A stretch of DNA of 64,000 bases from Paenibacillus albus (GCF_003952225.1 NZ_CP034437.1:3401001-3465000); one strand, 5' to 3'. Shown: positions 1-9,366, counted from the first letter of the stretch. The notes: generated by a model from the sequence alone, not told the origin. Program-made: numbers and translations.

Positions 1-899
1 CGCGCTATACGGCTTATGTGAAGATTGCCGAAGGCTGCGATAATGCATGTACCTTCTGTTCGATTCCGATCATGCGCGGTAAATTCCGCAGCCGTTCAAT
101 GGAGTCGATTGTTGCCGAAGTGCAGCAGCTTGCAGATCAAGGCGTGAAGGAAGTCAGTCTGATTGCGCAAGATTCGACGAACTACGGAACGGATCTGTAC
201 GATAAATTTATGCTGCCGGAGCTGCTGAACCGCGTTAGCGAGGTAGAGGGCATTGCGTGGGTGCGTCTGCACTATGCATATCCGGGCTTCTTCTCGGACG
301 AGCTGATTGAGACAATCGCCGAGAACTCGAAAGTGTGCAACTACATTGATATGCCGCTTCAGCACAGCGAAGACTCGATCTTGAAGCGGATGCGCCGTCC
401 AGGCCGTCAGACGGATACGCGTGCGCTCGTTCAACGCATTCGTTCGCGCATTCCGGATGTGGCGCTTCGCACATCTATTATTGTCGGCTTCCCTGGCGAG
501 ACCGATGAGGATTTCGAGCGCCTATGCGATTTTGTGCGTGAGATGAAGTTTGACCGTCTTGGCGTCTTTACCTACTCGCCGGAAGAAGATACGCCTGCCG
601 TTCGCTTGCCGAACGAAGTGCCGGATGATGTGAAGGAATGGCGTTCCAATACATTGATGGAAATTCAGCGTCAAGTTTCCAAGGACCTGAACGGCAAACA
701 TATCGGCAAAGAGATCGATGTGCTTGTTGAACGCTACGATGGCCGCAGCGATGTGTACGTCGGCCGTTCTCCTTACGATGCGCCGGAGATCGACGGTGAA
801 GTGTTTATCTCGAATTGCAAAGCCGCTATCGGCGAAATTCAGAGAGTGCGCATTACGCACGCTTATGAGTTTGATATGTCCGGGGAGGGACTATCGTGA
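1..899 (+). CDS. rimO: Ribosomal protein S12 methylthiotransferase RimO (5' end outside window)
   Basis: Radical SAM enzyme that adds a methylthio group to an aspartate of ribosomal protein S12. The frame is open to the window edge, so the N-terminal UPF0004 domain is missing and about 298 residues are visible. The radical SAM motif CDNACTFC (CxxxCxxC for the 4Fe-4S cluster) lies at the start. The C-terminus has a TRAM-like segment (VLVERYDGRSDVYVGRS). The context KIAEGCDN before the cluster is typical of RimO; MiaB is present separately at 12.8 kb. The stop overlaps the pgsA GTG by 4 bp (GTGA), which suggests translational coupling. Confidence 0.95.
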   Translation, partial: RYTAYVKIAEGCDNACTFCSIPIMRGKFRSRSMESIVAEVQQLADQGVKEVSLIAQDSTNYGTDLYDKFMLPELLNRVSEVEGIAWVRLHYAYPGFFSDELIETIAENSKVCNYIDMPLQHSEDSILKRMRRPGRQTDTRALVQRIRSRIPDVALRTSIIVGFPGETDEDFERLCDFVREMKFDRLGVFTYSPEEDTPAVRLPNEVPDDVKEWRSNTLMEIQRQVSKDLNGKHIGKEIDVLVERYDGRSDVYVGRSPYDAPEIDGEVFISNCKAAIGEIQRVRITHAYEFDMSGEGLS

Positions 900-1480
900 A
901 TTTAGCCAATCGTATTACGCTTGTCCGCATCTTTTTGGTTCCGATCATCATGGTGCTGCTCTTAATTAATGTAGATTTGAAGCCGCTGACGATTTCCGGC
1001 TCTGATTTCTCCATTACATGGAATCAAATTCTGGCTGCGCTTGTCTTCATTATTGCAGCCAGCACTGATGGTCTGGATGGCTATATTGCACGTAAGAATA
1101 AGATTGTAACGAATTTGGGCAAATTGCTTGATCCTCTAGCGGACAAGCTGCTCGTCGCTGCAGTGCTTATTTCGCTTGTTGAGATGTCCAAGCTGGATGC
1201 TTGGATTGCAATAGTAATAATTAGCCGCGAGTTCGCTGTAACTGGACTTCGCCAAATTGCGCTGCTTGAAGGCTCTGTGCTTGCAGCGAGCAAATGGGGC
1301 AAGTGGAAGACGGCTGTGCAAATTACGATGATTATCGCGCTCTTGCTGAACAATTTTCCGTTCGCGTTTCTGGATTTCCCGTTTGACATTATCGCCAGCT
1401 ATGCTGCTGCGCTGATCACGGTTTATTCCGGTATCGACTACTTCGTGAAGAACAAGAATTTGATTCCGATAAACGAATAG
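896..1480 (+). CDS. pgsA: CDP-diacylglycerol--glycerol-3-phosphate 3-phosphatidyltransferase
   Basis: Integral membrane enzyme that makes phosphatidylglycerol phosphate from CDP-diacylglycerol and glycerol-3-phosphate, the committed step to phosphatidylglycerol and cardiolipin. The CDP-alcohol phosphotransferase motif D-G-x2-A-R-x8-G-x3-D-x3-D is complete (DGYIAR then GKLLDPLADK, about residues 56-83). Several hydrophobic segments flank it and the length of 194 aa is normal. It starts with GTG inside the rimO stop (4-bp overlap), so it relies on coupling or on the GGGGAGG upstream. A terminator follows. Confidence 0.95.
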   Translation: MNLANRITLVRIFLVPIIMVLLLINVDLKPLTISGSDFSITWNQILAALVFIIAASTDGLDGYIARKNKIVTNLGKLLDPLADKLLVAAVLISLVEMSKLDAWIAIVIISREFAVTGLRQIALLEGSVLAASKWGKWKTAVQITMIIALLLNNFPFAFLDFPFDIIASYAAALITVYSGIDYFVKNKNLIPINE

Positions 1481-1510
1481 TTCGCTCCCTAAAAAAGTAA
1501 GCTTGCATAG

Positions 1511-1552
1511 AGCATCACTTCTTCTGAATAATAGAAGAGGTGGTGCTTTATT
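1511..1552 (+). terminator. Rho-independent terminator after pgsA
   Basis: 15-bp stem AGCATCACTTCTTCT / AGAAGAGGTGGTGCT (two G-T pairs) with a 7-nt loop, followed by a short T-rich tail. It separates rimO-pgsA from cinA. Confidence 0.75.
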
Positions 1553-1632
1553 TGCCTTATTGCCTGTTATGCTCGTAATGCCCGTTATGCCGGTTAAGGG
1601 AATTGTATCTACATAAGAATGGAGATGTTGAG

Positions 1633-2892
1633 ATGCGTGCTGAAATTATCGCAGTCGGGACGGAGCTGCTGCTGGGACAGACCGTGAATACGAATGCGAC
1701 TTACTTATCGCAAGGATTGGCGGAGCTGGGGATTGATGTTTACTTCCAGACGGTAGTAGGTGACAATGCCGGCCGAATTAGTCAAGCGATCGAGCTCGCT
1801 CGGACGAGGGCCGATCTGATTCTCTTCACAGGGGGACTCGGCCCGACGCAGGACGATCTGACGAAGGATGCGCTTGCCGATTATTTGAACCGTGCTATTG
1901 AGCTGCATCAGCCGTCCATGGACAAAATCGTAGAGATGTTTACCTCACGCGGCATCCATATGGTTGAAAGCAATCGCAGGCAGGCGCACCTGATAGAAGG
2001 CAGTGACCCGCTTATGAATGATGCGGGGCTTGCTGTCGGTAACGGGCTAACCGAGGATGGTACGCATTATGTGCTCCTGCCAGGACCGCCGCGCGAGATG
2101 AAGGTGATGTTCGATGGTCCGGCGAAGGCGTGGATCCGCTCCGTCATGGGCGAGGAGCGCAAGCTGTATTCGCGTCAATTGATGTTTGCCGGAATCGGTG
2201 AATCGAACCTAGAGGAAGCGCTGATCGATCTGATTAATGCGCAGACAGACCCTTCGATTGCTCCGTATGCGAAGGATGGCGAAGTGGCGATTCGGATTTC
2301 GACGAAAGCGCTGGATCAAGCGGAAGCAGATATACGGCTGGATGCGACGGAAGCGCAGATTAAGGCGCGTGTTGGGAAGCACCTGTACGCGCGCGAGGAC
2401 ATTCCTCTGGAGGAGGCGGTCATAAGACTGCTTCGTGCTTCCACGCGTACGCTGGCCAGCGCAGAGAGCCTCACAGGCGGTCTGTTCGCGCAGCTGCTGA
2501 CGCAGATTCCAGGCAGCAGCGGTGAGTTTGCGGGCGGCGTCGTCACATACACGAACATGATGAAGCACAAGCTGCTTAGCATTCCGATGTCCCAGCTGGA
2601 GGGAACGGATGCGCCGGGCGCAGTCAGCGAGTCGACCGCAGCGCTCATGGCGGAGCGGGTGCGCGAGCTGGCGGACAGCGACTTCGGGGTGTCGCTGACG
2701 GGCGTTGCAGGTCCGGCTGAATCCGAAGGGAAGCCGGTTGGGCTTGTTTATTTCGGGCTTGCGGAGCGAGGGAAACAGACGCGTGTATTCACTGCGAAGC
2801 TGAGCGGCAACCGCGGCATAATTCGGCTGCGTGCAGCGAAGTCATTGATGTACCGACTCTGGCAAGCGCTCAGCGGAACAGAAGAGAATTAG
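1633..2892 (+). CDS. cinA: CinA family protein (competence/damage-inducible; nicotinamide-nucleotide amidase domain)
   Basis: 419-aa two-domain CinA. The N-terminal MoCF-like domain begins RAEIIAVGTELLLGQ and contains FTGGLGPTQDD. The C-terminal CinA/PncC domain has ASAESLTGGL and VAGPAESEGKPVG, typical of NMN deamidases that recycle pyridine nucleotides. The ATG at 1633 is preferred to an upstream ATG at 1603 because GGAG lies 8 nt before it and the family starts here. Its place directly upstream of recA is as in Bacillus, where both are linked to competence. A promoter-like element and terminator separate it from recA here. Confidence 0.93.
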   Translation: MRAEIIAVGTELLLGQTVNTNATYLSQGLAELGIDVYFQTVVGDNAGRISQAIELARTRADLILFTGGLGPTQDDLTKDALADYLNRAIELHQPSMDKIVEMFTSRGIHMVESNRRQAHLIEGSDPLMNDAGLAVGNGLTEDGTHYVLLPGPPREMKVMFDGPAKAWIRSVMGEERKLYSRQLMFAGIGESNLEEALIDLINAQTDPSIAPYAKDGEVAIRISTKALDQAEADIRLDATEAQIKARVGKHLYAREDIPLEEAVIRLLRASTRTLASAESLTGGLFAQLLTQIPGSSGEFAGGVVTYTNMMKHKLLSIPMSQLEGTDAPGAVSESTAALMAERVRELADSDFGVSLTGVAGPAESEGKPVGLVYFGLAERGKQTRVFTAKLSGNRGIIRLRAAKSLMYRLWQALSGTEEN

Positions 2893-2917
2893 ACAGCAGC
2901 TATTGTTCAAATAAGCC

Positions 2918-2947
2918 TTGCCAATCTAGTAGAAAATCCACTATAAT
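2918..2947 (+). promoter_or_regulatory. SigA-type promoter just upstream of a terminator
   Basis: TTGCCA, 18-bp spacer, TATAAT. A transcript starting near 2954 would meet the intrinsic terminator at 2964-3003 within about 10 nt, so this may feed a very short RNA or an attenuated recA leader. Confidence 0.5.
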
Positions 2948-2963
2948 CGACATTAGTTACCGG

Positions 2964-3003
2964 AAGAACCGTGGCGAAGATTACTTTGCTGCGGTTCTTT
3001 TTT
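2964..3003 (+). terminator. Terminator between cinA and recA
   Basis: 16-bp stem (AAGAACCGTGGCGAAG / CTTTGCTGCGGTTCTT, with G-T wobbles) around an ATTA loop, then a T-run. Strong intrinsic terminator form. Confidence 0.85.
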
Positions 3004-3006
3004 CTC

Positions 3007-3024
3007 CTCTTTTGGCCAAAAGAG
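3007..3024. repeat. 18-bp perfect palindrome upstream of recA
   Basis: CTCTTTTGGCCAAAAGAG is a perfect palindrome between the cinA terminator and the LexA box. Role unknown; it could bind a dimeric protein. Confidence 0.6.
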
Positions 3025-3030
3025 AAAATA

Positions 3031-3044
3031 AGAATATATGTTCG
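3031..3044. promoter_or_regulatory. LexA (DinR) SOS box of recA
   Basis: AGAATATATGTTCG closely matches the Gram-positive SOS box CGAAC-N4-GTTCG, with GAAT in place of GAAC in the left arm. It lies about 10 bp before the recA -35 element, where LexA would control recA. Confidence 0.7.
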
Positions 3045-3053
3045 TAAAAACTC

Positions 3054-3082
3054 TTGTCAAAGCGAATGAAACAAGGTATCAT
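3054..3082 (+). promoter_or_regulatory. recA promoter
   Basis: TTGTCA, 17-bp spacer, TATCAT, placed just after the SOS box and about 30 bp before the recA start. Confidence 0.75.
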
Positions 3083-3113
3083 TACAGTATAAATCATGAA
3101 GGATGTGAGTTCG

Positions 3114-4178
3114 TTGGCAGATCGTAAAGCCGCACTCGAAATGGCACTTCGTCAAATAGAGAAGCAATTTGGTAAGGGCTCTATTATGAAGCTCGGTGAA
3201 TCTACTCATATGCAAGTTGAAACTGTATCCAGCGGTGCGCTGGCATTAGATATTGCACTTGGAATTGGCGGTTTCCCACGGGGCCGTATTATTGAAGTTT
3301 ATGGACCAGAATCTTCCGGTAAAACAACAGTTGCGCTGCACGCAATCGCAGAAGTTCAACGCGCGGGTGGACAAGCTGCATTTATTGACGCCGAGCATGC
3401 GCTGGATCCATCTTATGCAAGTAAGCTTGGCGTAAACATCGACGAGCTGCTGCTTTCCCAGCCGGACACAGGGGAGCAAGGCCTTGAAATCGCTGAAGCA
3501 CTCGTTCGCAGTGGTGCAGTGGATATCGTTGTCGTTGACTCCGTTGCAGCACTCGTTCCGAAAGCGGAAATCGAAGGCGATATGGGCGACTCCCACGTCG
3601 GTCTGCAAGCTCGTCTGATGTCGCAGGCGCTTCGTAAGCTGTCCGGTGCGATTAGCAAATCGAAGACGATTACGATCTTCATCAACCAGCTTCGTGAGAA
3701 AGTCGGCGTTATGTTCGGTAACCCTGAGACGACACCAGGTGGCCGCGCACTGAAGTTCTACTCCACGATTCGCCTTGATGTGCGCCGTATTGAGTCTGTG
3801 AAGCAAGGCAATGATATTGTCGGTAACCGGACTCGTATTAAAGTTGTAAAGAACAAAGTAGCTCCTCCGTTCAAACAAGCAGAAGTCGATATTATGTACG
3901 GTGAGGGCATCTCCAAAGAGGGAAGCCTCGTTGATATCGGCGTGGAGCTGGAGATCATCCAGAAGAGCGGCGCTTGGTTCTCCTACAATGGCGAGCGTCT
4001 CGGCCAAGGCCGTGAGAATGCGAAGCAATTCTTGAAGGATCACAAAGATATTGCTGCGGTCATCGATAAGCAAATCCGCGAAGCAAGCAACGTGGCAGCG
4101 GCGGCAGCGGGGAATGAGCCTGTCAGCGAAGATGAAGATGATGATTTCGAGGACGAATTGGACTTGGAACTTGAATAA
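3114..4178 (+). CDS. recA: Recombinase RecA
   Basis: ATP-dependent strand-exchange protein and LexA co-protease. Walker [10 protein letters not shown], the [16 protein letters not shown]-terminus and an acidic C-terminal tail ([16 protein letters not shown]) are visible; 354 aa is normal. The start is taken as TTG at 3114 because AAGGATGTGAG lies at the right distance and the family begins with (M)xDRKAALxMAL. An in-frame ATG at 3096 has no ribosome binding site and would add six unusual residues. It has its own promoter and SOS box and is closed by a strong terminator. Confidence 0.97.
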   Translation: MADRKAALEMALRQIEKQFGKGSIMKLGESTHMQVETVSSGALALDIALGIGGFPRGRIIEVYGPESSGKTTVALHAIAEVQRAGGQAAFIDAEHALDPSYASKLGVNIDELLLSQPDTGEQGLEIAEALVRSGAVDIVVVDSVAALVPKAEIEGDMGDSHVGLQARLMSQALRKLSGAISKSKTITIFINQLREKVGVMFGNPETTPGGRALKFYSTIRLDVRRIESVKQGNDIVGNRTRIKVVKNKVAPPFKQAEVDIMYGEGISKEGSLVDIGVELEIIQKSGAWFSYNGERLGQGRENAKQFLKDHKDIAAVIDKQIREASNVAAAAAGNEPVSEDEDDDFEDELDLELE

Positions 4179-4208
4179 ACCGTTGTTGACATGATGTCAA
4201 TAGGTGGA

Positions 4209-4246
4209 ACAGAGAAGCACCTGCTACCAGGTGCTTCTCTGTTTTT
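4209..4246 (+). terminator. Terminator after recA
   Basis: Perfect 15-bp stem ACAGAGAAGCACCTG with CTAC loop and a TTTTT tail. Confidence 0.93.
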
Positions 4247-4279
4247 GTAAGCTTTAACGCTTTTACAAGGGGGAAGACA

Positions 4280-4945
4280 ATGCTAGTCATTACCGGCGTG
4301 GAGCAGGATCGTAAATCCAAGCAGAGATATCACTTGTTTGTCAATGATTCACAGGAACCGTATATCAATGTGCATGAAGACTTAGTCATTAAGTTTCGGC
4401 TGCTCAAGGGGCGCGAGATTCATGCTGAAGAGCTTAAGGAAATTGTAGAAGAGGACAGCAGACATCGCGCCTATATAACGGCGCTCGCCTACCTTGGAGC
4501 GAGACAGCGGACGGAGAAGGAGATACAGCGCTACCTGGCTAGGAAAGAAATTGATCCTGAGGCAGCTGCGAGGGCGATTGCGCGTCTGACGCAGGAAGGT
4601 TTGGTAAACGATAACCAATATGCGAGCATGTACGCATCGGAGAAGATGAGAACTCAGCTTAAGGGCAGACGTCTTCTTCAGCAGGAACTGCTGCAGCGCG
4701 GCATCTCCAAGGACATGGCGAAGCAAGCTTCGCAGGAGCTAAGCCCGGACTCGGAAATTGAGGTCGCAGTGCGGGCGGCACACAAGAAGTGGCCGTATAT
4801 AAAGGGAGAGCAGCGAGAGAGAAAACAGAAGCTGGCTGCGTTTCTACTTCGCCGCGGGTTTCCGATGAGTGTGGTGCGGGAAGCAGTTAAGGCAGCTGCT
4901 GAGCGGATGGAAGATGATGAAGATGGGCACATGCTTGACAATTGA
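4280..4945 (+). CDS. recX: Regulatory protein RecX
   Basis: 221-aa RecX family protein that binds RecA filaments and modulates them. Helical repeats typical of the family are visible: ALAYLGARQRTEKEIQRYL, then ARAIARLTQEGLVNDNQYA, then FLLRRGFPMSVVREAV near the C-terminus. The ATG at 4280 follows an AAGGGGGAAG binding site. It stands alone behind the recA terminator, so some expression must come from readthrough or from an unrecognised promoter. The rny promoter overlaps its last codons. Confidence 0.93.
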   Translation: MLVITGVEQDRKSKQRYHLFVNDSQEPYINVHEDLVIKFRLLKGREIHAEELKEIVEEDSRHRAYITALAYLGARQRTEKEIQRYLARKEIDPEAAARAIARLTQEGLVNDNQYASMYASEKMRTQLKGRRLLQQELLQRGISKDMAKQASQELSPDSEIEVAVRAAHKKWPYIKGEQRERKQKLAAFLLRRGFPMSVVREAVKAAAERMEDDEDGHMLDN

Positions 4946-4964
4946 TTTTCACAAAAGATAAAAT
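4935..4964 (+). promoter_or_regulatory. Probable rny promoter
   Basis: TTGACA, 18-bp spacer, TAAAAT, overlapping the recX stop. It leaves a leader of about 160 nt before rny. Confidence 0.6.
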
Positions 4965-5130
4965 GAGTTTGTATTATTCATTTCTAGAATCAGTTTTCCT
5001 TCCAAAAATTGATTCGAACCCATTATTTCCGTCAATTTAGTATGTACGTATCGGGTTAAAAACCGGCTGTAGAAAAAACCAAATACTATTCCCAAGCGTT
5101 TGCTTAGGTTAGCAACAAGGAGGTGAGAAG

Positions 5131-6672
5131 ATGCCAGTATGGTTAGGTATCCTGATCGCTCTCGTTGTTGGTGTAATTTTCTTTGGTGTCGGTTATTTTA
5201 TTCGCAAATCGATCGCCGAGGCCAAAATTTCAAGCGCCGAGCAGGCCGCTAGTCAGATTATTGACAATGCGAGGAAAGAAGCCGAAGCGCTTAAGAAAGA
5301 AACGGTCCTCGAAGCGAAAGATGAAGTCCACAAGCTCCGTACCGAAGCTGAGAAAGACATTCGCGAACGTCGCAATGAGGTACAGCGTCTTGAAAGACGA
5401 CTGATTCAGAAAGAAGAGTCGTTGGATAAAAAAATAGAAGCGCTGGAACGCAAAGAAGAACAAGTAGCCAACAAAGAGAAGCGGATCGAGGAAACACAAG
5501 AACAAATCGATTCCCTTTACAAACAGCAGCTTAGTGAGCTGGAACGTATTTCGAACTTGACGATGGAGGATGCGAAACAGATCATCCTGACTAACGTTGA
5601 ACAAGAGGTTCGCCATGAAACTGCACAAATGATTAAAGAGATCGAGCAGCAAGCCAAGGAAGAAGCAGATAAGAAGGCTCGTGATATTATCTCGCTCGCA
5701 ATCCAACGCTGTGCAGCTGATCACGTGGCAGAAACTACGGTTTCCGTAGTTGCATTGCCAAATGAAGAAATGAAAGGCCGCATCATCGGACGTGAAGGCC
5801 GCAACATTCGCGCACTGGAAACGTTGACCGGTATCGATCTCATTATTGACGATACACCGGAAGCGGTCATCTTGTCTGGTTTCGATCCAATTCGCCGTGA
5901 AATCGCTCGTACTTCCCTCGAGAAGCTCGTTGCAGATGGTCGTATCCATCCTGCACGAATTGAGGAAATGGTCGAGAAGTCACGTAAAGAAGTGGACGAA
6001 CGTATCCGTGAATACGGAGAGCAGGCGACGTATGAAGTTGGTGTGCATGGCTTACATCCAGACCTCATTAAAATTTTAGGCCGCCTCAAATATCGTACAA
6101 GCTATGGTCAGAACGTGCTCAAGCACTCCATGGAAGTCGCTTATTTGTCGGGTCTCATGGCTGCAGAGCTGGGTGAAGACATTACGCTTGCAAGACGTGC
6201 AGGTTTGCTGCATGATATCGGTAAAGCGCTCGATCATGAAGTGGAAGGCTCACATGTCGAGATCGGCGTAGAGCTGGCTAAGAAATACAAAGAGCATCCT
6301 GTTGTTATCAACAGTATCGCTTCCCACCATGGCGATTGCGAAGCAACATCGGTTATCGCAATGCTCGTCGGCGCAGCAGATGCGTTGTCGGCGGCACGGC
6401 CAGGTGCAAGAAGAGAAACGCTCGAAACGTATATTAAACGTCTGGAGAAGCTTGAAGGCATTTCCGAATCGTTCGAAGGTGTTGAGAAATCGTATGCGAT
6501 CCAAGCAGGCCGCGAGGTTCGTGTTATGGTTCAACCGGAGAAGATCGACGATACCGAAGCATTCCGCTTGGCGCGCGATATCACGAAGAAGATCGAGAGT
6601 GAACTCGATTACCCAGGGCATATTAAAGTTACAGTAATCCGTGAGACGCGGGCTGTCGAATATGCAAAATAA
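5131..6672 (+). CDS. rny: Ribonuclease Y
   Basis: Membrane-anchored endoribonuclease that starts mRNA decay. Order of parts: N-terminal transmembrane helix (about residues 3-24), a long charged coiled coil (30-200), a KH domain with [14 protein letters not shown] (about 215-230), and an HD domain with HSMEVAYL and [12 protein letters not shown] (about 330-370). Length 513 aa is normal. AAGGAGGTGAG sits just before the ATG. A perfect terminator follows. RicA, an RNase Y specificity factor, is encoded further along at 14.4 kb. Confidence 0.97.
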   Translation: MPVWLGILIALVVGVIFFGVGYFIRKSIAEAKISSAEQAASQIIDNARKEAEALKKETVLEAKDEVHKLRTEAEKDIRERRNEVQRLERRLIQKEESLDKKIEALERKEEQVANKEKRIEETQEQIDSLYKQQLSELERISNLTMEDAKQIILTNVEQEVRHETAQMIKEIEQQAKEEADKKARDIISLAIQRCAADHVAETTVSVVALPNEEMKGRIIGREGRNIRALETLTGIDLIIDDTPEAVILSGFDPIRREIARTSLEKLVADGRIHPARIEEMVEKSRKEVDERIREYGEQATYEVGVHGLHPDLIKILGRLKYRTSYGQNVLKHSMEVAYLSGLMAAELGEDITLARRAGLLHDIGKALDHEVEGSHVEIGVELAKKYKEHPVVINSIASHHGDCEATSVIAMLVGAADALSAARPGARRETLETYIKRLEKLEGISESFEGVEKSYAIQAGREVRVMVQPEKIDDTEAFRLARDITKKIESELDYPGHIKVTVIRETRAVEYAK

Positions 6673-6688
6673 ACTTTCATAGCAATTA

Positions 6689-6728
6689 ACTAGAAAAGTG
6701 GCTGCTTGCGGCCACTTTTCTAGTCTTT
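6689..6728 (+). terminator. Terminator after rny
   Basis: Stem ACTAGAAAAGTGGC / GCCACTTTTCTAGT with a loop of about 8 nt. The T-run is weak (CTTT). Confidence 0.75.
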
Positions 6729-6775
6729 AAACATGGCAATAGCCGTTTACGCTCGGATTAGAGAGGTTTGATGAA

Positions 6776-7570
6776 ATGAACGTACTATTTATTGGTGATA
6801 TCGTCGGCAGCGTTGGCCGTGCCGCATTGAAGAAGGTACTGCCTGCACTACAGTCAAAGTACAACCCGCACATCGTCATAGCCAATGGAGAGAACGCAGC
6901 AGCTGGGAGAGGCATTACAGCTGCAATTGTAAAGGAGCTTCTCGACGCTGGCGTACATGGGATTACAATGGGCAACCATACGTGGGACAACAAAGATATT
7001 TTCGAGTGGATCGATGATCAGCCGCGCATTGTAAGACCAGCTAACTATGTCGAAGGCTTGCCTGGTCAAGGTGCAACAATAATTAAAGCGAATGGCAAGG
7101 AGCTTGCGATCGTAAACCTGCAAGGCCGGACATTCCTGCCGCCAATCGATTGCCCATTCCGTAAGGCGGATGAGCTGATCGAACAATTGCAGCAGAAGAC
7201 GAAGAACATTCTCGTTGATTTCCACGCTGAAGCGACATCGGAGAAAATTGCGATGGGCTGGTACTTGGATGGACGGGCATCAATCGTCGTAGGTACACAT
7301 ACCCATGTGCAAACGAATGATGATACGATTCATCCAGATGGTACAGCTTATTTGACGGACGTCGGTATGGTCGGTCCGAAGAACGGCGTACTCGGCATGG
7401 ACCGTGAAGCAGTACTACATAGATTTCTAACGCAATTGCCGACGCGGTTCGTCGTTGACGAAGGCGACTGGCATTTCCATGCGATTGTGGTAGATATCGA
7501 CGATGCAACAGGTAAGGCACGCAAAATCCAGAAAGTCCGTTTAACGGAGACCGATTGGCTGCTCATGTAG
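6776..7570 (+). CDS. ymdB: YmdB family metallophosphoesterase
   Basis: 264-aa TIGR00282 family phosphoesterase; the Bacillus homologue YmdB cleaves 2',3'-cyclic nucleotides and influences biofilm and motility decisions. Dinuclear metal ligands are visible: GDIVG (residues 7-11), NGENAAAGRG, GNHTWDN, DFHAEATSEK and GTHTHVQTND. It follows rny as in Bacillus. Its start ATG at 6776 has a GAGAGG upstream. No good terminator was found before spoVS. Confidence 0.93.
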   Translation: MNVLFIGDIVGSVGRAALKKVLPALQSKYNPHIVIANGENAAAGRGITAAIVKELLDAGVHGITMGNHTWDNKDIFEWIDDQPRIVRPANYVEGLPGQGATIIKANGKELAIVNLQGRTFLPPIDCPFRKADELIEQLQQKTKNILVDFHAEATSEKIAMGWYLDGRASIVVGTHTHVQTNDDTIHPDGTAYLTDVGMVGPKNGVLGMDREAVLHRFLTQLPTRFVVDEGDWHFHAIVVDIDDATGKARKIQKVRLTETDWLLM

Positions 7571-7673
7571 CAGCCTTTTTTTACTTTTATGAGCGGATTC
7601 GGCATTGACCGCATTGTTACTCTATTAAAATTCGCACAATTCAGAAGATTTTGCTAACTAAGCCTGAAAATAA

Positions 7674-7702
7674 GAAGGAATTATTTCACCTCCCTCGAAT
7701 AC
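7674..7702 (+). promoter_or_regulatory. SigH-type promoter of spoVS
   Basis: GAAGGAATT fits the SigH -35 consensus RnAGGAwww. CTCGAATAC holds the -10 core GAAT. The spacing is 11 bp, as expected for SigH. It lies about 50 bp before the spoVS start. Confidence 0.65.
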
Positions 7703-7751
7703 TATCTAAATAGTGGTATTCATCCATCATTCCCGAGGAGGTATACTTTCC

Positions 7752-8012
7752 ATGGATGTCTTAAAAGTTTCAGCAAAATCCAATCCAAATTCTGTTGCAG
7801 GGGCGCTTGCAGGCGTATTACGCGAACGCGGCGCGGCTGAATTGCAAGCAATCGGGGCTGGTGCGTTGAATCAAGCGGTAAAGGCGGTTGCAATTGCAAG
7901 AGGGTTCGTCGCCCCAAGCGGCGTGGATCTGATCTGTATCCCAGCGTTTACAGACATTGTGATTGACGGAGAAGATCGGACAGCTATTAAGCTGATCGTG
8001 GAACCGAGATAG
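7752..8012 (+). CDS. spoVS: Stage V sporulation protein S
   Basis: 86-aa SpoVS, an Alba-like small protein required for stage V of sporulation. The sequence MDVLKVSAKSNPNSVAGALAG is the family signature start. The ATG at 7752 follows GAGGAGG; an earlier in-frame ATG at 7713 would add 13 atypical residues. A SigH-like promoter lies upstream and a terminator downstream, so it is a single-gene unit. Its presence marks the organism as an endospore former. Confidence 0.96.
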   Translation: MDVLKVSAKSNPNSVAGALAGVLRERGAAELQAIGAGALNQAVKAVAIARGFVAPSGVDLICIPAFTDIVIDGEDRTAIKLIVEPR

Positions 8013-8049
8013 AGCAATAGGAGTTTTAATATATGAGCAACTTAATGGA

Positions 8050-8076
8050 CCTGTTTACGACGTAGGCAGGTTTTTT
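8050..8076 (+). terminator. Terminator after spoVS
   Basis: 9-bp stem CCTGTTTAC / GTAGGCAGG (two G-T pairs), GAC loop, six Ts. Confidence 0.75.
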
Positions 8077-8127
8077 GCGTTAACTTAAAGTAATGGTCTG
8101 CTAATCAAAAGGGAGGCGTTTAGTAAA

Positions 8128-9075
8128 ATGGCTAACTTGAGTAGTGCAGATTTTCACTGTGATGTGCTGTGGAAGCTGTTAAAGGACCCAACGCTATCAT
8201 TTGAGCAGGATGCAACGCTTGCGCTCGACGTCACGCTGCCAAGATTGCGTCAGGCAAGGTCTGTTCTGCAGACGTTTGCCATCTACGTGTCGGAGCGTAT
8301 GGAGCAGTCCATGATTCCAATCCTGAGAAGCATTGATCTGTTCCATCGTAAGGTGCTTACAGCGCCAGATATGACTTTTATCCGCACGTCAGATGATGCT
8401 GCGAAGCTGCAGAGCAGTGGCAAGATCGGGGCGATGCTCTCACTTGAGGGGGTGGACGGGCTGGGCGGGGATCTTGCGATGCTTCGTATTCTGTTTGCGC
8501 TTGGCGTCAGAGCGGTCGGACTTACTTGGAATCATGCGAATTGGGCAGCAGACGGCGTGATGGAGCCAAGAGGCGGCGGACTTACAAAAAAAGGCCGTGC
8601 GCTAGTAGAAGAATGTAATAGATTGGGTATACTGGTGGATGTATCTCATTTAAGCGACCGCGCATTTTGGGACGTGCTCCATATATCTACAAAGCCGGTC
8701 ATAGCTTCCCATTCCAATTGCCGTGCGCTCTGCCCGCATCCGCGCAATCTGGCTGACGATCAGCTAGCTGCGCTGCTAGCTGCAGGAGGGATGGTTGGGG
8801 TTACTTTCGTGCCTCACTTTGTCGCCTCTCATCAACCTGCACAAATTGCTGACGTCCTGCGTCACATAGAGCGAATATGCGAGCTAGGCGGGAGAGAACA
8901 GCTTATGTTCGGCTCTGACTTCGACGGCATTGAGGAGTACGTGCATGGTTTAGCGCATCCTGGTGAGGTAGTACAGCTGCAAAAGGCGCTGTTATCGCAT
9001 TATTCCGAGTCTACCGCAGCCGGATTTTGTTCGGGGAATTTGCTCCAATTTCTTGTAAAGCATCTGCCTGAATGA
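8128..9075 (+). CDS. Membrane dipeptidase family protein (peptidase M19)
   Basis: 315-aa zinc dipeptidase of family M19 (renal-dipeptidase fold). Metal-site motifs are visible: FHCD near residue 9, LEGVDGLGG, DVSHLSDRAFWD, SHSNCRAL, HPRNL and FGSDFDGI. The family hydrolyses dipeptides, including some with D-residues. AAGGGAGGCG precedes the ATG. It lies alone between the spoVS terminator and the promoter of the ferredoxin oxidoreductase genes. Physiological substrate unknown. Confidence 0.9.
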   Translation: MANLSSADFHCDVLWKLLKDPTLSFEQDATLALDVTLPRLRQARSVLQTFAIYVSERMEQSMIPILRSIDLFHRKVLTAPDMTFIRTSDDAAKLQSSGKIGAMLSLEGVDGLGGDLAMLRILFALGVRAVGLTWNHANWAADGVMEPRGGGLTKKGRALVEECNRLGILVDVSHLSDRAFWDVLHISTKPVIASHSNCRALCPHPRNLADDQLAALLAAGGMVGVTFVPHFVASHQPAQIADVLRHIERICELGGREQLMFGSDFDGIEEYVHGLAHPGEVVQLQKALLSHYSESTAAGFCSGNLLQFLVKHLPE

Positions 9076-9151
9076 ACGATTAGGGGATTCCATTCTGTTT
9101 GTGATATGGATATAATCGAAAAGAACTATGTTATATATCCGAGATTTCTAC

Positions 9152-9180
9152 TTGCATTTTACTACTTTGGGACATAAAAT
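9152..9180 (+). promoter_or_regulatory. Promoter of the 2-oxoacid:ferredoxin oxidoreductase genes
   Basis: TTGCAT, 17-bp spacer, TAAAAT in an AT-rich 290-bp gap. It would leave a leader of about 180 nt. Confidence 0.55.
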
Positions 9181-9366
9181 TTATGTGACTGTTAAAAAGT
9201 TTTAATATTTTATTAACATTCAGCATGTACACGTTTCAATCATACTCAGGTCTGAATGTTCACCGCACCAAAATTGTACGCCTGTTCTAGGACGGAATTA
9301 ACAGTTTTGGTCGTGTAAACAAATGTCGAAAATAATGCAGGTTCATCAAAAGAGGAGATGGGCATT

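Noticed and set aside
3246..4073. 275-codon minus-strand frame opposite recA
   Set aside because: Antisense shadow of a highly conserved gene; no ribosome binding site or recognisable domain.
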